From: JAICNG01 sp035249985 | GTDB lineage: Bacteria > Gemmatimonadota > Gemmatimonadetes > Gemmatimonadales > Gemmatimonadaceae | NCBI GenBank assembly: GCA_035249985.1 | Contig: DATFFP010000068.1 | Location: forward strand, 1-64,000 | DNA: 64,000 nt | Reading direction: 5' to 3' | Part shown: piece after piece, positions 22,403-31,864 of the stretch | How the letters are laid out: every line of letters starts with the position of its first letter | Numbering within the stretch: the first letter of the stretch is position 1 | Notes under the pieces: generated by a model | What the model saw: only the letters and a program-made list of their open reading frames with translations | Told to the model about the DNA's origin: nothing | Databases searched by the model: none | Program-made: the position numbers and the translations under genes

Positions 22403-23691
22403 GTGGTACCGACTGGACCTGGGATGCCGATCTCGATGCGCTGCGCACCGCCGACCCCGACATTGCCGATGCGGTGGTCGCCGAGACGCGCCGGCAAGAG
22501 GAGGGAATCGAGCTCATCGCGAGCGAGAACTTCGTGTCGCCGGCGGTGCTGGCCGCGATGGGCACGCCCCTCACGAACAAGTATGCCGAGGGCTACCCGG
22601 GGAAGAGGTACTACGGCGGCTGCGAGCACGTCGACGTTGCCGAGCAGCTGGCGATCGATCGTGCCAGGAAGCTGTTCGGGGCGGATCACGCCAATGTCCA
22701 GGCGCACTCGGGGGCGCAGGCGAACATGGCGGTCTACTTCGCCTTCCTCGATCCGGGTGCGACCATCCTCGGCATGAACCTGTCCCACGGTGGCCACCTT
22801 ACGCACGGCTCCCCGGTGAACTTCTCGGGGCGCTTCTTTCGCGTTGTTCCGTACGGCGTGCGGGAGGACACCGGACACATCGACTACGATGCGCTTCGTG
22901 AGCTCGCGCAGCAGCATCGTCCCGCGATGATCGTCGCCGGCGCAAGCGCGTACGCGCGTACGATCGACTTCGCGGCATTCGGTGACATTGCGCGCAGCGT
23001 GGGCGCGAAGCTCATGGTCGACATGGCCCATATCGCGGGGCTCGTCGCCACGGGACTTCATCCGTCGCCGGTGCCGCATGCGGACGCGGTGACGACGACG
23101 ACGCACAAGACGCTTCGCGGCCCTCGCGGGGGTCTCATCCTCTGCCGTGCGGAGCACGCGAAGGCGATCGACAAGCAGATCTTCCCGGGAATTCAGGGCG
23201 GACCGCTGATGCACGTCATCGCGGCGAAGGCGGTCGCGCTTCGTGAGGCGATGGAGCCGTCGTTCACCGACTACGCTCGTCGCGTCGTCGGGAATGCACG
23301 CGCGCTGGCGGCGGCGCTCATGGAGCGCGGTTTCAAGCTCGTGTCGGACGGAACCGACAACCACCTGATGCTGGTGGATCTGCGAAACCGCGGCATGACG
23401 GGCAAGGATGCGGAGCGCGCCCTTGGCGACGCCGACATCACGGTGAACAAGAACACCGTGCCTGGGGAGACGCAGTCGCCGTTCGTGACGAGCGGCATTC
23501 GCATCGGCACGCCGGCGGTGACGACGCGCGGAATGGGTGAAGCGGAGATGCGGACGATCGCGACGCTCATCGACGAGGTGCTTCGCGCCCCAGGCGACGC
23601 GGCCGTTGTCGCGCGCGCGAAACAGCGCGTCCGTGAGCTGGCCAGTGCCTTCCCGTTGTATCGCGCCGTCGCGGGGATGCCCGCTCGGTGA
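22399..23691 (+). CDS. glyA: Serine hydroxymethyltransferase
   Basis: PLP enzyme converting serine and THF to glycine and methylene-THF, a source of one-carbon units for the purine enzymes at the left of the window. The 430-residue product has IELIASENF near residue 38, YAEGYPGKRYYGGC near 67 and the PLP lysine in TTTTHKTLRGPRGG near 238. It is translationally coupled to rpiB in front and to the Hsp20 gene behind (GTGA). Confidence 0.97.
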   Translation: MSGTDWTWDADLDALRTADPDIADAVVAETRRQEEGIELIASENFVSPAVLAAMGTPLTNKYAEGYPGKRYYGGCEHVDVAEQLAIDRARKLFGADHANVQAHSGAQANMAVYFAFLDPGATILGMNLSHGGHLTHGSPVNFSGRFFRVVPYGVREDTGHIDYDALRELAQQHRPAMIVAGASAYARTIDFAAFGDIARSVGAKLMVDMAHIAGLVATGLHPSPVPHADAVTTTTHKTLRGPRGGLILCRAEHAKAIDKQIFPGIQGGPLMHVIAAKAVALREAMEPSFTDYARRVVGNARALAAALMERGFKLVSDGTDNHLMLVDLRNRGMTGKDAERALGDADITVNKNTVPGETQSPFVTSGIRIGTPAVTTRGMGEAEMRTIATLIDEVLRAPGDAAVVARAKQRVRELASAFPLYRAVAGMPAR

Positions 23692-24086
23692 CGCCGCGAC
23701 GCCGCACGACGCCGAGCTCGGGCGGGGTCCGGCCCACGGATGCGCAGATCGGGTTCCTGCCCGCCGCGCCGTTCTCCCCGCTCGTCGACGTGATGGAGAC
23801 GCATGACGAGTACGTCGTCGTCGTCGACGTCGCCGGCGCGGACGACCGGGCGTTCGACATCGCGGTCGAAGGCAAGACGCTCACCATCACCGGCTCCCGG
23901 CAGGAGCACTCGCAAGGCAAGCGGCGCTACCACCTCGGCGAGATCCGCATCGGTCCGTTTCAACGTGCGGTGTCGCTCCCCGGGCCCGTTGTCGCCGACG
24001 AGACTCGCGCCCGGTACGAACGGGGGTTTCTCCGCATCACGCTGCGTAAGGCAGCAGGCCCGCCCGATCGGGTGTTGCGCCTGTGA
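23688..24086 (+). CDS. Hsp20/alpha-crystallin small heat-shock protein
   Basis: A 132-residue holdase-type chaperone. The alpha-crystallin domain spans about residues 30-122: it opens with PLVDVMETHDEYVVVVDV and ends with the family signature around RYERGFLRITL. The N-terminal extension is short and Pro/Arg/Thr-rich. The C-terminal I-x-I-type motif is replaced by VLRL. The GTG start overlaps the glyA stop. Confidence 0.88.
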   Translation: MTPRRRTTPSSGGVRPTDAQIGFLPAAPFSPLVDVMETHDEYVVVVDVAGADDRAFDIAVEGKTLTITGSRQEHSQGKRRYHLGEIRIGPFQRAVSLPGPVVADETRARYERGFLRITLRKAAGPPDRVLRL

Positions 24087-24172
24087 CCTTCCTTGTGCGA
24101 TTCAGGGCCGCTCGTCATCTTAGCCCGGAACTCGGAGATGACCGGATGTTTGCTTCACGCGAGGAGTAGGAC

Positions 24173-24559
24173 GTGGCGGAGTTGGCCTTTCGAGAGGGGA
24201 TCATGGACCGAATTCGCGCGCGGGATCCGCGCTTCCACGAGCGCGCGTACCTGTTCGTGCTCGCGGCCCTCGAGTATTCGCAGCTGCGGCTTCCCGAGCG
24301 GCGGCATATCTCCGGTCGCGAGCTCGTCGAAGCCTGCCGCGACCTCGCCCTCGACCGCTATGGCGTGATGGCGCCGGTGGTCCTGGACCATTGGTCGGTC
24401 CGCACCACCGCCGACTTCGGTGACATTGTCTTTACGCTGGTCGATCTTGGCCTCCTGATCAGCCAACCGACCGACACACGCGATGACTTCGTCGATGTGT
24501 TCCAGTTCGACGAGTCGTTCGAACAGCACCATCCGTGGGGCAGCGTCCCGGCGGTGTGA
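24173..24559 (+). CDS. Minf_1886-like conserved small protein
   Basis: A 128-residue soluble protein that resembles the uncharacterised Minf_1886 family: ARDPRFHERAYLFVLAALEY near the N-terminus, RHISGRELVEACRDLAL in the middle, and HWSVRTTADFGDIVFTLVD near 80-98. The C-terminus is acidic with DFVDVFQFDESF. GTG 24173 is preceded by GCGAGGAG at good spacing. The family has no known function. The assignment is from memory of conserved residues and should be confirmed by a profile search. It is followed by a small zinc-ribbon gene. Confidence 0.65.
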   Translation: MAELAFREGIMDRIRARDPRFHERAYLFVLAALEYSQLRLPERRHISGRELVEACRDLALDRYGVMAPVVLDHWSVRTTADFGDIVFTLVDLGLLISQPTDTRDDFVDVFQFDESFEQHHPWGSVPAV

Positions 24560-24592
24560 ATACGTAGGCGGACATCGGGTGAGGAGGGGAGC

Positions 24593-24787
24593 ATGGACGT
24601 GAAGGAGCTGCCGAAATGCCGCAAGTGTACCGACGGCACCTTGCTTCCACTCAGCGATTACGGTCGCGATGGCGCGCCGATCACCTACAAGGCATGGGCG
24701 TGCAGCAACCCCGACTGCGGCTTCAATCTGCGCATCGACAACGGTGAAATCAGCTTTGGCCGAGTCATCGCCCACTCACACAAGTGA
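24593..24787 (+). CDS. Small zinc-ribbon protein
   Basis: A 64-residue protein with a CRKC pair near residue 9 and a second CSNPDC pair near 37, spaced like a zinc ribbon. A strong GAGGAGGGG site precedes ATG 24593. It ends with a His-rich HSHK tail. No specific family was recognised. It is the last gene before a perfect GC-rich hairpin. Confidence 0.7.
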   Translation: MDVKELPKCRKCTDGTLLPLSDYGRDGAPITYKAWACSNPDCGFNLRIDNGEISFGRVIAHSHK

Positions 24788-24810
24788 CGGTGCAGTGGGC
24801 TTGCGTGTGA

Positions 24811-24834
24811 GCGGCGACCCCAAGGGGTCGCCGC
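24811..24834 (+). terminator. GC-rich hairpin after the zinc-ribbon gene
   Basis: A perfect 11-bp stem (GCGGCGACCCC, two-base AA loop, GGGGTCGCCGC) lies between the zinc-ribbon gene and the MEMO-family gene. There is no T run, so it may be a Rho-assisted or pausing site rather than a true intrinsic terminator. Confidence 0.55.
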
Positions 24835-24853
24835 ATCGTTCATCTCGACCCGC

Positions 24854-25693
24854 GTGCGTCGGATGATCGTTCTTCCATCGCGCACGCCGGCGGTGTCCGG
24901 GACCTTTTATCCGGCCTTGCCCGGCCGCCTGCGCGCCGACGTTCGCGGGTTCCTCGATCAGGGAAGCGCGCCGGCGAAACGGGCCCTCGGAATTCTCGTT
25001 CCTCACGGTGGGTACATGTATTCGGGCGCGACCGCGGGTGCCGCCTTCGCCGCGGTGGAGGTGCCGGCCACCTGCATCATCCTTGCGCCTAACCACACCG
25101 GACGAGGACGCGCGCGACAGGGTGGCAGCCTCCTGATCGACACGTCGTATCGTACGCCGCTCGGCAACGTGGAGCCCGATGCCGAGCTCGGCGCTGAGCT
25201 TCAGAAGCGCGCCCATCCGCTGTTGATCGAGGATCCGCTTGCGCACGCCGAAGAGCACGGCGTCGAAGTACTGCTGCCCTTCCTGCAAATGCGCAACGAG
25301 GCGGTGCGCGTCGTCCCGCTCGTGCTCGGGTGGGATGACTGGGCGCGGACCCGCCGCCTCGCGGACGTCATCCACGATGTGATCGAGGGGCGCGATGACG
25401 TGCTCCTGGTCGCGAGCAGCGACATGAATCACTACGAGCCGGCTCCCGCGTCGACCGACAAGGATGCGGCGGCGCTCGAGCGCATCGTCGCGCTCGATGG
25501 GGAAGGACTGCTCGAGGTCACGCGCACGCGCCACATCTCGATGTGCGGGCGCGTTCCCGTCGCATGCGCCCTCGAGGTCGCACGGCGCGCCGGACTTGGG
25601 CGAGCCGAGGTCGTCGGGTATTCACACTCCGGTCTCATCAATGGGAATCACGACCGCGTCGTCGGGTACGCGGCGGCGCTGATCGGGACGTGA
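24854..25693 (+). CDS. amrB: MEMO-family protein (AmmeMemoRadiSam system protein B)
   Basis: A 279-residue MEMO/class III extradiol-dioxygenase-like protein. It has PAVSGTFYPALP near the N-terminus, LVPHGGYMYSG near residue 53, LAPNHTG near 80, and SDMNHYEP near 197, which together supply the conserved His/Asp cluster. GTG 24854 or ATG 24863 may be the start. The usual partners, an AMMECR1-domain protein and a radical SAM enzyme, are not in the window, so the system name reflects the family only. The stop overlaps the next gene (GTGA). Confidence 0.85.
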   Translation: MRRMIVLPSRTPAVSGTFYPALPGRLRADVRGFLDQGSAPAKRALGILVPHGGYMYSGATAGAAFAAVEVPATCIILAPNHTGRGRARQGGSLLIDTSYRTPLGNVEPDAELGAELQKRAHPLLIEDPLAHAEEHGVEVLLPFLQMRNEAVRVVPLVLGWDDWARTRRLADVIHDVIEGRDDVLLVASSDMNHYEPAPASTDKDAAALERIVALDGEGLLEVTRTRHISMCGRVPVACALEVARRAGLGRAEVVGYSHSGLINGNHDRVVGYAAALIGT

Positions 25694-27243
25694 CACACGC
25701 GGGTGGCCTTCGGGCAGCCCGCGTACTCCGCGCCGCGGATGCTGCCGCGCTCGATAGCGATGCCGCGGCAGCCGGAATCCCATCGCGAGCGTTGATGCAG
25801 CGTGCCGGTGCCGCCGCCGCAACCGAGATGGTGAGACGGCTGCCACACCTGCTTGCCGATGGCGTGCACATCTTCACCGGCGCGGGCAACAACGGCGGGG
25901 ACGGGTGGGTGGTGGCACGGGCGTTGGCGACGGCGGGGATTCGCGTCGCCGTCAGCGAGGCGGCGCCGGCGAAGACGGACGATGCGAAAGCGGAACGCGG
26001 CCTCGCACGTCCGTTGCTCACCGAGCCCGCCACCGGACGCGAGCGCATCCTCGTCGACGCGCTTCTCGGTACCGGATCGCGCGGCGCACCCCGTGGCGCT
26101 GTCGCGCGCGCCGTCGAGGAGATTGTCAGGGGTCGCGAGCGCGGGGCGACGGTCGTCGCGCTCGATGTGCCAAGCGGCGTCGACTCCGACACCGGCGAAG
26201 CCACCGTCGCGGTTCGTGCCGACCTCACCCTGACCTTCGCAGCGGTCAAGCGAGGATTGCTCGCGGCGCGCGCGCAGACCGGCACGATCGTCGTGCTCGA
26301 CATCGGACTGGGTGAGGGCACCGAGAGCTATCCCGAGCTCGTACAAGAGCACTGGGTGCGTGACATGATTCCCGCGATTGCCGTCGATGCGCACAAGGGC
26401 GCGCGCGGACGTCTCGCGATCGTCGGCGGCGGGGGAGGGATGACGGGAGCGGCTGTGCTCGCGGCCCGCGCGGCGATGCGGAGCGGCATCGGCCTGGTGC
26501 GAGTCATCGTGCCCCGTGCCGCGCTTCCAATCGTGCAGGGCGCCGAGCCGCATGCGCTGGCCCACGCATGGCCGGTGGACGACGAAGGACGATCGGCGAC
26601 GCACGCAACCCTGTCCTCGTGGGCTCATATCGTTCTGCTCGGTCCCGGGCTCGGCGACACCGACGAGACGCGCGCGCTCGCGCGCGAGATTCTCCGCGAG
26701 TGGCGCGGCCCGGTCGTCGTCGATGCCGACGGTCTGAACGTTTTCGCGGGGAATGCGAAGGCGTTAGGCGAGCTGTGCACGGGACGCCCGGCGCTCCTCA
26801 CGCCGCATGTCGCCGAAGCCGCGCGCCTGCTCGATCAGGACACCACCGACGTGGCGCATGACCGGTACGAGGCGGCGGCGCGGCTGGCATCGCTTACCCA
26901 AGCGACCGTACTGCTCAAGGGCGTGCCGTCGATCATCACGGCACCAGACGGCCGAACGATGGTGAGCGCCACCGGAACCCCCGCGCTCGCCGCGGCGGGG
27001 AGCGGTGATCTCCTCGCGGGCATCTCGGCATCGCTGCTGTCACGGACGGCGGATGCCCTGGTCGCTGGGGCCTGTGCGGCGTGGGTGCATGGCCGGGCGG
27101 GGGAGGTTGCGACGCGTGGTCGCGCGCCACGGGGGGTTCCCTTGTCGAGAGTCCTCGAGGGACTCGAGCTGGCGTGGAATTTCTCGCCGCCGCCGCCTTC
27201 GTATCCGGCGATTCTCGAGCTGCCCGCGGTCGCCGAATCATGA
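25690..27243 (+). CDS. nnrD: Bifunctional NAD(P)HX epimerase / ADP-dependent dehydratase
   Basis: Repairs hydrated NADH and NADPH. The 517-residue protein fuses an N-terminal YjeF epimerase domain (GAGNNGGDGWVVAR near residue 60; DALLGTGSRG near 120; ALDVPSGVDSDTG near 155) to a C-terminal ribokinase-like dehydratase domain (GGGGGMTGAAVLAARAA near 248; VVDADGLNVF; LTPHVAEAARL; AAGSGDLLAGI). The start is taken at GTG 25690, overlapping the MEMO stop. The stop overlaps the lipoprotein gene (ATGA). The symbol nnrD (or nnrE/D fusion) follows family naming. Confidence 0.93.
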   Translation: MTHAGGLRAARVLRAADAAALDSDAAAAGIPSRALMQRAGAAAATEMVRRLPHLLADGVHIFTGAGNNGGDGWVVARALATAGIRVAVSEAAPAKTDDAKAERGLARPLLTEPATGRERILVDALLGTGSRGAPRGAVARAVEEIVRGRERGATVVALDVPSGVDSDTGEATVAVRADLTLTFAAVKRGLLAARAQTGTIVVLDIGLGEGTESYPELVQEHWVRDMIPAIAVDAHKGARGRLAIVGGGGGMTGAAVLAARAAMRSGIGLVRVIVPRAALPIVQGAEPHALAHAWPVDDEGRSATHATLSSWAHIVLLGPGLGDTDETRALAREILREWRGPVVVDADGLNVFAGNAKALGELCTGRPALLTPHVAEAARLLDQDTTDVAHDRYEAAARLASLTQATVLLKGVPSIITAPDGRTMVSATGTPALAAAGSGDLLAGISASLLSRTADALVAGACAAWVHGRAGEVATRGRAPRGVPLSRVLEGLELAWNFSPPPPSYPAILELPAVAES

Positions 27244-28823
27244 GGTTCCTGCTCGTCGCGGGACTCGTGACCGTCGGCGGATGCGCAGGAGGCGCAGCCA
27301 CCGAGGGCCGGTCGGCGCTCACGACGGCGCGGCGCGAGGAGCAGGTCGTCATTGGCGCGCATAACGAGATCACCCACGTCAGCGCGGGAGAGCGGCTCGT
27401 GTTCGCGACGTCGACGCGCGGCGTCATCATCTACGACGCGCTCTTTCGTGGCTGGCTGCCGCCGATGGAGATGATGGATACCTTCCGGCGGTCGCCGTCG
27501 GCGCTCGCGGCCGACCCAACCGAGGACGCCGTGTGGGTCGGGACGACCGGGCAGGTGATCTACTATCGGCCGCGGATCGACTATGCGGTGACGGCCACGG
27601 TCTCGGGAGCTCCGCAGGAAATATTCTTCGATCGGCGCGATCTCAGTGCGGGGGCGTACGTTCGCGTCGGGCCTTCATTCGTTCGCGTGTCGCGCACGGG
27701 AAGCGCGATTCCGGTTGGGGCGCTGCCGGCGCCAGAGGATCGCCTTCATTCGCCGACGGCCCGCGACGTCTTCCGCCGCTATCCATCGCTCGAGACGTTT
27801 CTTCCCCTGCTCACACGCGACGACGACCTCGAGCAGTGGCAGGCGACTGCCGCGACGCTGGCGCCGGGCCGCAGTGAAGTGTGGTTAGGCACTCGCGGCA
27901 ACGGACTGTTTCGCGTCGATCCCACATTCAATCGCAGCGAGCACCTTCCATTCGGGCTGATGGAGCCCGGCGTCGGCGCGCTGGCGCTTGCCGCCGACGG
28001 TGTGTGGAGCGCGGGGCTCGGCACTCCGGTTGCCCGCTCGGGTCTCGTGTTCGCGTCGAACGACCTCCAGCGGTGGCGCTGGGTCAGCGGCCCGCCCTCG
28101 CGACCTCTCATGGGAGCGCGCGTTCAAGCGCTCGGTATCCGCGATCAAAATGCCTGGATCGGGACTACGCGCGGATTGCTGCGAATGGCGGTGGACGACG
28201 ATAACGAGGTGAGTCGATGGGACGTCGGCGATGGGTTACCGTCGGACGTCGTCACCAGCGTGGCCCCGTACTCGGACGGCGCGTGGGTTGGGACCACGGC
28301 GGGGCTGGCGTTCGTCGGGCGCACGGCCCGCGGCGTGGGTCCTCGCGTGGCGATTCACGATCTGGTGCTCTCGGGTGACACACTCTGGATCGCTTCCGCC
28401 GCGGGCGCGCTCGCGCTCGCGGGCCCCGACAGCGCGCCGCGGCGCCTCGCGATCGATGACGCCCGGATTTCGCGCGCGATCGAAGCGCTCGCTCGCTCCG
28501 ATACCGTGCTCGCTCTCGCGACGGACGCGGAGCTCATCGAGATCGATCTGACTGCGCGACGTCTACTGCCTCCGCGCGCGGCGAACGTGGCGGCGGTGCG
28601 CCGCATCGAGCGCGTGGCGATGGATGCCTCGACCATCTGGCTCGCCGGTGAGGGAGGAGTGCTGGCCATCCATCGCGCGTCCGGTCGATCGACGCTACTT
28701 CCCGTCGGGGTGAACCTCCCCGCGGCGGCCACCACTGTCGTGCTGGCGCGCGACATCGCGTGGATCGGCACGCGCGACGGGCTCGTACGCATCCGCCGTC
28801 GCTCGGACGGGATGCCCCCATGA
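27240..28823 (+). CDS. Lipoprotein with beta-propeller-like repeats
   Basis: A 527-residue predicted lipoprotein. The signal MRFLLVAGLVTVGGC ends in a lipobox Cys. Beyond that the protein is built of repeated beta-rich segments with a W(V/I/L)GTT.G(L/Q) motif (DAVWVGTTGQVIYY, EVWLGTRGNGLFRV, NAWIGTTRGLLRM, GAWVGTTAGLAFV, IAWIGTRDGLVRI). This is typical of the two-component-regulator-propeller type of blade, so six or seven blades are likely. No enzymatic motif is seen. Both ends are coupled to neighbours (nnrD and thiL) although the functions look unrelated. Confidence 0.75.
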   Translation: MRFLLVAGLVTVGGCAGGAATEGRSALTTARREEQVVIGAHNEITHVSAGERLVFATSTRGVIIYDALFRGWLPPMEMMDTFRRSPSALAADPTEDAVWVGTTGQVIYYRPRIDYAVTATVSGAPQEIFFDRRDLSAGAYVRVGPSFVRVSRTGSAIPVGALPAPEDRLHSPTARDVFRRYPSLETFLPLLTRDDDLEQWQATAATLAPGRSEVWLGTRGNGLFRVDPTFNRSEHLPFGLMEPGVGALALAADGVWSAGLGTPVARSGLVFASNDLQRWRWVSGPPSRPLMGARVQALGIRDQNAWIGTTRGLLRMAVDDDNEVSRWDVGDGLPSDVVTSVAPYSDGAWVGTTAGLAFVGRTARGVGPRVAIHDLVLSGDTLWIASAAGALALAGPDSAPRRLAIDDARISRAIEALARSDTVLALATDAELIEIDLTARRLLPPRAANVAAVRRIERVAMDASTIWLAGEGGVLAIHRASGRSTLLPVGVNLPAAATTVVLARDIAWIGTRDGLVRIRRRSDGMPP

Positions 28824-29758
28824 GCGACGAGACCTCGCTCGGCCCCGGACGGGAGTTCGACCTCGTTCGCGTCATGATGTCGCGGTGGGGCGACCGCGCG
28901 CGGGGGATCGGCGATGACGCGACCGTGCTCTCGGTGCCCAATGGTGAGCAGCTCGTCGTGAGCACCGACGCATCGCTCGAGGACGTGCATTTCCGTCGCG
29001 ACTGGCTGTCCCCGGCGGAGATCGGATGGCGCGCCACCGCCGCGGCGCTGAGCGACCTTGCCGCGATGGCCGCACAGCCGTTAGGCATGGTCATCGCCCT
29101 CACACTGTCCGACCGGTGGCTGGACGACCTCGGTGAGCTGGCCGAGGGGATCGGCGAGTCTGCGTCGGCGGTGGGAGCGCCGATCGTGGGTGGGGACTTG
29201 ACGCGGGGCGACCATCTCGGGATCACGATCACCGTCCTGGGAAGTACAGCTGCGCCGTTGCGGCGCGGTGGCGCGCAGCCTGGCGATACGCTCTGGGTCA
29301 CCGGCCAGTTGGGGGGCCCAGCGCTCGCGATCGCCGCCTGGAGCGAGGGACGTCAGCCGACGCCGGAGGCACGAGCGCGATTCGCTCGGCCGGTGCCGCG
29401 CATTCGTGAAGCGCAGTGGCTCGCTCGCGCCGGAGCGACGGCGGGAATCGACATCTCCGATGGACTGGGTGGCGACGCAGGGCATCTGGCCGCAGCGAGT
29501 GGTGTGCGCATCGCGATCGATGCGGACGCGTTGCCACGCGCACCCGGCGCGGACGTCTCGACGGCGCAACGGAGCGGCGAGGAATATGAGCTGCTGGTGA
29601 CGACGCGCTCGCGGCTCGATCCGGCCGCGTTTCAACGCGAGTTCGGTCTTTCGCTCACGCGCATCGGGACGGTCGAGCAGGGTGATGCCGGCGTCGACCT
29701 GCTCATCGGCGGCGAGCGCGTTGCATCACCAGCGGGCTACGATCACTTTTCGCAATAA
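28820..29758 (+). CDS. thiL: Thiamine-monophosphate kinase
   Basis: A 312-residue ATP-dependent kinase making thiamine diphosphate. It has GIGDDATVL (about 29-37), STDASLEDVHF (about 48-58), GDLTRGD near 123 and GIDISDGLGGDAGHLA near 212, all canonical for ThiL. ATG 28820 overlaps the stop of the upstream lipoprotein gene, which fixes the start. The stop overlaps the acyltransferase start (TAATG). No other thiamine gene is in the window. Confidence 0.95.
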   Translation: MSDETSLGPGREFDLVRVMMSRWGDRARGIGDDATVLSVPNGEQLVVSTDASLEDVHFRRDWLSPAEIGWRATAAALSDLAAMAAQPLGMVIALTLSDRWLDDLGELAEGIGESASAVGAPIVGGDLTRGDHLGITITVLGSTAAPLRRGGAQPGDTLWVTGQLGGPALAIAAWSEGRQPTPEARARFARPVPRIREAQWLARAGATAGIDISDGLGGDAGHLAAASGVRIAIDADALPRAPGADVSTAQRSGEEYELLVTTRSRLDPAAFQREFGLSLTRIGTVEQGDAGVDLLIGGERVASPAGYDHFSQ

Positions 29759-30519
29759 TGCGCGCGATCTTCGTGCTGGCGGTGATCTTCGTGAATACGG
29801 TCTGGATGGGGCTGACCGTGATCATCGCATCGGCGCTTCGCATCAGGAACGCGAAATGGATCTACGAGGGGATCCCGCGCCTGTGGTGCAAGGCGATCCT
29901 TCGGGCGGCCGGCGTGCGGCTGCGCATTCACGGCGCCGAGAACGTGCCGCCGCACGACGCCCGGGTGTACGTCGCCAACCACGTGAGCTGGTTCGACGTC
30001 TTCGCGCTCGCGTCGTACCTGCCGCGCTACCGCTTCATCGCCAAGAAGGAGCTGTTCAAGCTCCCGATCTTCGGCCCCGCTATTCGCTCCACCGCTGCGA
30101 TCGCGATCGATCGCGGGAATCGCAAGGCGGCGTTTCAGGCCTACGAGACCGCCGCGCGCGATGTGAAGGAGGGGCTGTCCGTGATCGTGTATCCGGAGGG
30201 TACGCGGGGTCGGACGTACGAGCTTCGCCCGTTCAAGAAAGGGCCGTTCGTTCTGGCGATCGCGGCGCATGTGCCGATCGTCCCGACGGTCATTCATGGA
30301 ACGATCGAGATTCAGCCCAAGGGCTCGTTCCGCATTCGCCCGGGGGTGATCGACGTCTACTTTCTCGATCCCATCCCGACGACGGGGCTCACCTATTCGG
30401 ATCGCGATGCGCTGATGCAACGCGTCTGGAAGACGATGGCCGAGGGGCTCGAGCAGTTCGGCATCCACAGCGCAGGCCGCGCCGTCCAGGAGATTGACGC
30501 GGATGGACGAAGTGAATAA
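29758..30519 (+). CDS. plsC: 1-acyl-sn-glycerol-3-phosphate acyltransferase
   Basis: A 253-residue membrane-bound PlsC-type acyltransferase forming phosphatidic acid. An N-terminal transmembrane helix (about 4-25) precedes the catalytic NHVSWFD motif (HX4D) near residue 74. FIAKKELFKLPIFG and YPEGTRG near 141 complete the family motifs. It is coupled to thiL and followed by 64 bases before eno. Confidence 0.93.
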   Translation: MRAIFVLAVIFVNTVWMGLTVIIASALRIRNAKWIYEGIPRLWCKAILRAAGVRLRIHGAENVPPHDARVYVANHVSWFDVFALASYLPRYRFIAKKELFKLPIFGPAIRSTAAIAIDRGNRKAAFQAYETAARDVKEGLSVIVYPEGTRGRTYELRPFKKGPFVLAIAAHVPIVPTVIHGTIEIQPKGSFRIRPGVIDVYFLDPIPTTGLTYSDRDALMQRVWKTMAEGLEQFGIHSAGRAVQEIDADGRSE

Positions 30520-30583
30520 CTAGGGACCGCGTCTCGGCCCTGGCCTACCAGGAGCCCGCAACCGTCGCACACACCGGAATCGC

Positions 30584-31864
30584 ATGACGACCATTCTCGA
30601 TCTTGCAGCACGTGAAATTCTCGACTCCCGCGGCAATCCGACCGTGGAATGCGATGTTACGCTCGCCAGCGGCGCGACTGGGCGCGCGGCCGTGCCCAGT
30701 GGCGCCTCGACGGGTGAGCACGAGGCGATCGAGCTGCGCGACGGTGACACCGAACGATACGGCGGAAAGGGCGTGCTCAAGGCGGTGCGCAACATCGAGG
30801 AGACGATCGCGCCGGCCGTGCTCGGGATGGACGCGGCCGACCAGATCGCCATCGACCGCGCCCTGATCGATCTCGACGGGACGCCGAACAAGGCGAAGCT
30901 TGGCGCCAACGCCATCCTCGCGGTATCGATGGCGACCGCGCGCGCGGCCGCCGACGACCTGGGCATGCCGCTCTGGCGGTACCTGGGGCATCCGCTGTCG
31001 CGCACGCTGCCGGTGCCGCTCATGAACATCCTCAACGGGGGTGCGCATGCAACGAACACCGTCGACTTCCAGGAATTCATGATCGTGCCCGTCGGCGCGA
31101 CGACGTTCGCCGACGCGCTGCGCATGGGCGCGGAGGTCTTTCACTCATTGAAGAAAGTGCTGGTGAAGCGGAAGCTGGCGACCGGCGTGGGCGATGAGGG
31201 AGGCTTCGCGCCGAATCTCGCGGACGACGAGGAAGCGCTGAAGGTCATCATCGAGGCGATCGAAAAGGCGAACTATGCGCCGGGCAAGCAGATCGCGCTG
31301 GCGCTCGATGTCGCGGCGTCGGAGCTCCATCAGGGTGGCGACTACGTCTTCAAGAAGAGTGGCGCGAAGACGCGCAGCGCCGACGGGATGATCGAGCTCT
31401 ATCAGAAGTGGCTGGAGGATTACCCGATCGTGTCGATCGAGGATGGGCTCGGCGAGGACGACTGGAAGGGCTGGGAAGCGCTGACGAAAACCCTCGGCGA
31501 CCGGGTGCAGCTCGTTGGGGACGATCTCTTCGCGACCAACACCGACCGTCTGGCGCGCGGCATCGAAGGCGGCGTCGCCAACGCGATTCTCATCAAGGTA
31601 AACCAGATCGGCACGCTGACGGAGACGCTGGAGGCGATCGAGCTCGCGCGCTCGGCGGGCTACCTCTCCGTCATCTCACATCGGTCGGGCGAGACGGAGG
31701 ACACGTTCATCGCCGACCTCGCCGTGGGAACGTCCGCGGGTCAGATCAAGACCGGTTCCGCGTCACGCAGCGATCGAGTGGCCAAGTACAATCAGCTCCT
31801 GCGCATCGAGGAGCAGCTCGCCGACGCGGCGGAATATCCGGGGGGCGCCATCTACGGCCTGTGA
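30584..31864 (+). CDS. eno: Enolase
   Basis: Glycolytic enzyme interconverting 2-phosphoglycerate and phosphoenolpyruvate. The 426-residue product has the family segments REILDSRGNPTVE at the N-terminus, SGASTGEHEAIELRD near 40, GDEGGFAPNL near 205, and SHRSGETEDTFIADLAVG near 366. A CCGGA site precedes ATG 30584. Its stop overlaps the ftsB start (TGATG), an eno-ftsB arrangement seen widely in bacteria. Confidence 0.98.
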   Translation: MTTILDLAAREILDSRGNPTVECDVTLASGATGRAAVPSGASTGEHEAIELRDGDTERYGGKGVLKAVRNIEETIAPAVLGMDAADQIAIDRALIDLDGTPNKAKLGANAILAVSMATARAAADDLGMPLWRYLGHPLSRTLPVPLMNILNGGAHATNTVDFQEFMIVPVGATTFADALRMGAEVFHSLKKVLVKRKLATGVGDEGGFAPNLADDEEALKVIIEAIEKANYAPGKQIALALDVAASELHQGGDYVFKKSGAKTRSADGMIELYQKWLEDYPIVSIEDGLGEDDWKGWEALTKTLGDRVQLVGDDLFATNTDRLARGIEGGVANAILIKVNQIGTLTETLEAIELARSAGYLSVISHRSGETEDTFIADLAVGTSAGQIKTGSASRSDRVAKYNQLLRIEEQLADAAEYPGGAIYGL

